The position numbers and the translations under genes were made by a program. The notes under the pieces are model-generated. The model saw only the letters and a program-made list of their open reading frames with translations. It ran no database searches and was not told the DNA's origin. A stretch of 7,157 nucleotides of DNA from CAZTDD01 sp964612675. GTDB taxonomy: Bacteria; Hinthialibacterota; Hinthialibacteria; Hinthialibacterales; JAKPRU01. The stretch is taken from NCBI GenBank assembly GCA_964612675.1, contig CAZTDD010000201.1, positions 1-7,157 of the forward strand, read 5' to 3'. Below, in pieces: positions 6,438 to 7,157 of the stretch. Each line of letters opens with the position of its first letter. The stretch's first letter is position 1.

Positions 6438-6773
6438 ATGATTGAACGAGAAGACATTGGGCCGGTGACTGTGTTTACGTACGGCCGTGAAACCTGTTTG
6501 ACAGACCCGGAACCGCTCAAAGAGAAATGCTCGGATCTGATTGAGCACGGCCGATCTCAAGTTGTGTTGGATCTGGGCGAAGTATCCGTGGTCACCAGCA
6601 TGTTCTTGGGGGGACTGATCTCCATCACCAAGGCTCTTCGTGAGGAAGGCGGTGCGCTCAAACTCGTCCACCTCCAGCCTGCGGTCTCTTCTGTGATGGA
6701 GATGACACGGTTGTCGCGGATCATGGAGATATTCAACGACCGCGAGACGGCCGTAAAGTCTTTTCCGGCTTGA
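6438..6773 (+). CDS. STAS-domain protein, anti-sigma-factor antagonist-like
   Basis: A 111-residue single STAS domain of the SpoIIAA/RsbV fold and the usual length. Such proteins bind a switch kinase (RsbW/SpoIIAB type) in their unphosphorylated state and free a sigma factor or another partner. The core strand VVLDLGEVSVVTS (42-54) and helix LGGLISITKALREEGGALKLV (57-77) follow the family pattern, ending with VMEMTRLSRIMEIF (86-99). Aligned with B. subtilis SpoIIAA, S54 falls on the phosphorylated Ser58, but the usual D-S-S-G loop reads T-S-M-F (53-56), so regulation may differ. The ATG at 6438 is preceded by AGGT 6 bases upstream; a stronger AGGAGG (6416-6421) sits 16 bases away, too far for ideal use, yet no in-frame start lies nearer to it. 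No kinase or PP2C phosphatase gene is in the window. It diverges from the dehydrogenase operon and converges on rpmG. Confidence 0.88.
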   Translation: MIEREDIGPVTVFTYGRETCLTDPEPLKEKCSDLIEHGRSQVVLDLGEVSVVTSMFLGGLISITKALREEGGALKLVHLQPAVSSVMEMTRLSRIMEIFNDRETAVKSFPA

Positions 6774-6862
6774 TCGCGTTCCGTCTCGATTGCTCCTCGA
6801 TAGGCGACCGAATCCAAAAAAACAAGCGCCCCGAAGAATCGCTCCTGAAGAAGAATCCTCCC

Positions 6863-6904
6863 TAAAAACAACGCTCGCCCGGAAGTCCAACTCCCGGGCG
6901 AGCG
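6863..6904 (-). terminator. Rho-independent terminator of the tuf-rpmG operon
   Basis: A perfect 11-bp GC-rich stem (CGCTCGCCCGG at 6872-6882 with CCGGGCGAGCG at 6894-6904) and an 11-base loop lie 22 bases beyond the rpmG stop. In the minus-strand reading direction the stem is followed at once by TTGTTTTT. The plus-strand side lacks a T-run, so the terminator is directed at rpmG transcripts; the hairpin may still impede readthrough from the STAS gene. Confidence 0.92.
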
Positions 6905-6926
6905 ATACTGAATTCCACATGATCGA

Positions 6927-7079
6927 TTATCGTGTTTCTCGATGTGCGGTATGTTGTTGGCAGAAACGGCAATACTTCTTCGTTTCCAACCGTTCCGGAT
7001 GCTTGCGCTTGTCTTTCGTAGTTGAATAGTTGCGCTGCTTACATTCCGTACAGGCCAGCGTGATCTGTTCTCGTGGCAT
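6927..7079 (-). CDS. rpmG: 50S ribosomal protein L33 (zinc-ribbon form)
   Basis: A 50-residue protein starting MPREQITLACTEC and ending QHTAHRETR, the full usual length of bacterial L33. Four cysteines in two CxxC pairs (C10/C13 and C37/C40) form the zinc ribbon, making this the C+ paralogue rather than a cysteine-less C- form. L33 sits in the large subunit near the E site. The motif Y-x-T-T-K-D-K-R (18-25) and the L-E-x-K-K-Y-C-x-x-C ending are diagnostic. The ATG at 7079 is preceded by AAAGG 9 bases upstream. The gene lies 24 bases downstream of the tuf stop codon on the same strand, a widely conserved order, and is followed by a strong terminator. It is abundant in Lys/Arg, as expected for an rRNA-binding protein. 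Confidence 0.97.
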   Translation of the reverse strand: MPREQITLACTECKQRNYSTTKDKRKHPERLETKKYCRFCQQHTAHRETR

Positions 7080-7103
7080 GGGTCTATACCTTTTTCCTCA
7101 AAT

Positions 7104-7157
7104 TTATTCGACGATATCGCCGACGACACCTGCGCCGACTGTTCGGCCGCCCTCACG
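7104..7157 (-). CDS. tuf: Elongation factor Tu, C-terminal end (partial)
   Basis: Only the last 17 codons and the TAA stop (7106-7104) are inside the window; the gene continues past the right edge. The visible peptide REGGRTVGAGVVGDIVE is the nearly invariant C-terminus of EF-Tu domain 3 (commonly REGGRTVGAGVVTKIIE), the GTPase that delivers aminoacyl-tRNA to the ribosome. The following rpmG gene on the same strand supports the call. Confidence 0.95.
   Translation of the reverse strand, partial: REGGRTVGAGVVGDIVE

Noticed and set aside
6905..6926. A tRNA gene between rpmG and the terminator, as in clusters with tRNA-Trp
   Set aside because: Only 22 bases lie between the rpmG stop and the hairpin, too few for a tRNA.
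1..7157. CRISPR array, insertion sequence, prophage or toxin-antitoxin/defence module
   Set aside because: No regularly spaced repeats, transposase-like protein, integrase, attachment-site pattern or defence-family motif was seen on either strand.

Overview
The window reads as a piece of a draft or metagenome-assembled genome from an uncultured bacterium of moderately high GC. The run of exactly 100 Ns at 2266-2365 is a scaffold-gap placeholder. A double-membrane organism making peptidoglycan fits the bifunctional class A penicillin-binding protein. The short Tat-signal oxidoreductase leader and the style of the MDR dehydrogenase, deacetylase and L33 proteins recall Planctomycetes/PVC or Hydrogenedentes-like bacteria. 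That placement is an impression from family resemblance, not a computed result.

Layout. Positions 1-584 are gene-poor. They hold a hairpin repeat at the window edge, then a 59-codon ORF with a twin-arginine signal running into the first few residues of an aldo/keto reductase before a stop, then about 320 bases with no convincing gene. At 585-1523 (+) lies a response regulator with an intact receiver domain and a GGDEF domain whose catalytic motif is lost. It converges, with 4 bases between stop codons, on a minus-strand gene cluster reading from 6339 down to 1528. In transcription order this cluster is a zinc-dependent MDR dehydrogenase, a PBP1A-type peptidoglycan glycosyltransferase/transpeptidase (4 bases downstream), and a polysaccharide deacetylase-like protein (93 bases further on) that is broken by the assembly gap. 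A good sigma70-like promoter sits just upstream of the dehydrogenase. Between promoter and start codon is a 14-bp tandem duplication that repeats the ribosome-binding segment.

Divergent from this cluster, at 6438-6773 (+), is a single STAS-domain protein resembling an anti-sigma-factor antagonist. It faces the minus-strand tuf-rpmG pair at the right edge (end of EF-Tu, then a zinc-ribbon L33), which is closed by a strong intrinsic terminator at 6863-6904.

How the genes fit together: the PBP and the deacetylase-like protein suggest a cell-envelope or glycan theme, with the dehydrogenase as first gene of the transcript. The degenerate-GGDEF regulator and the STAS protein are signalling proteins whose partners (histidine kinase, switch kinase, PP2C phosphatase) are not in the window. 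I see no clear novel defence or mobile system. The most unusual points are the degenerate GGDEF output domain, the atypical STAS phosphorylation loop, the duplicated leader of the dehydrogenase operon, and the decayed left edge.
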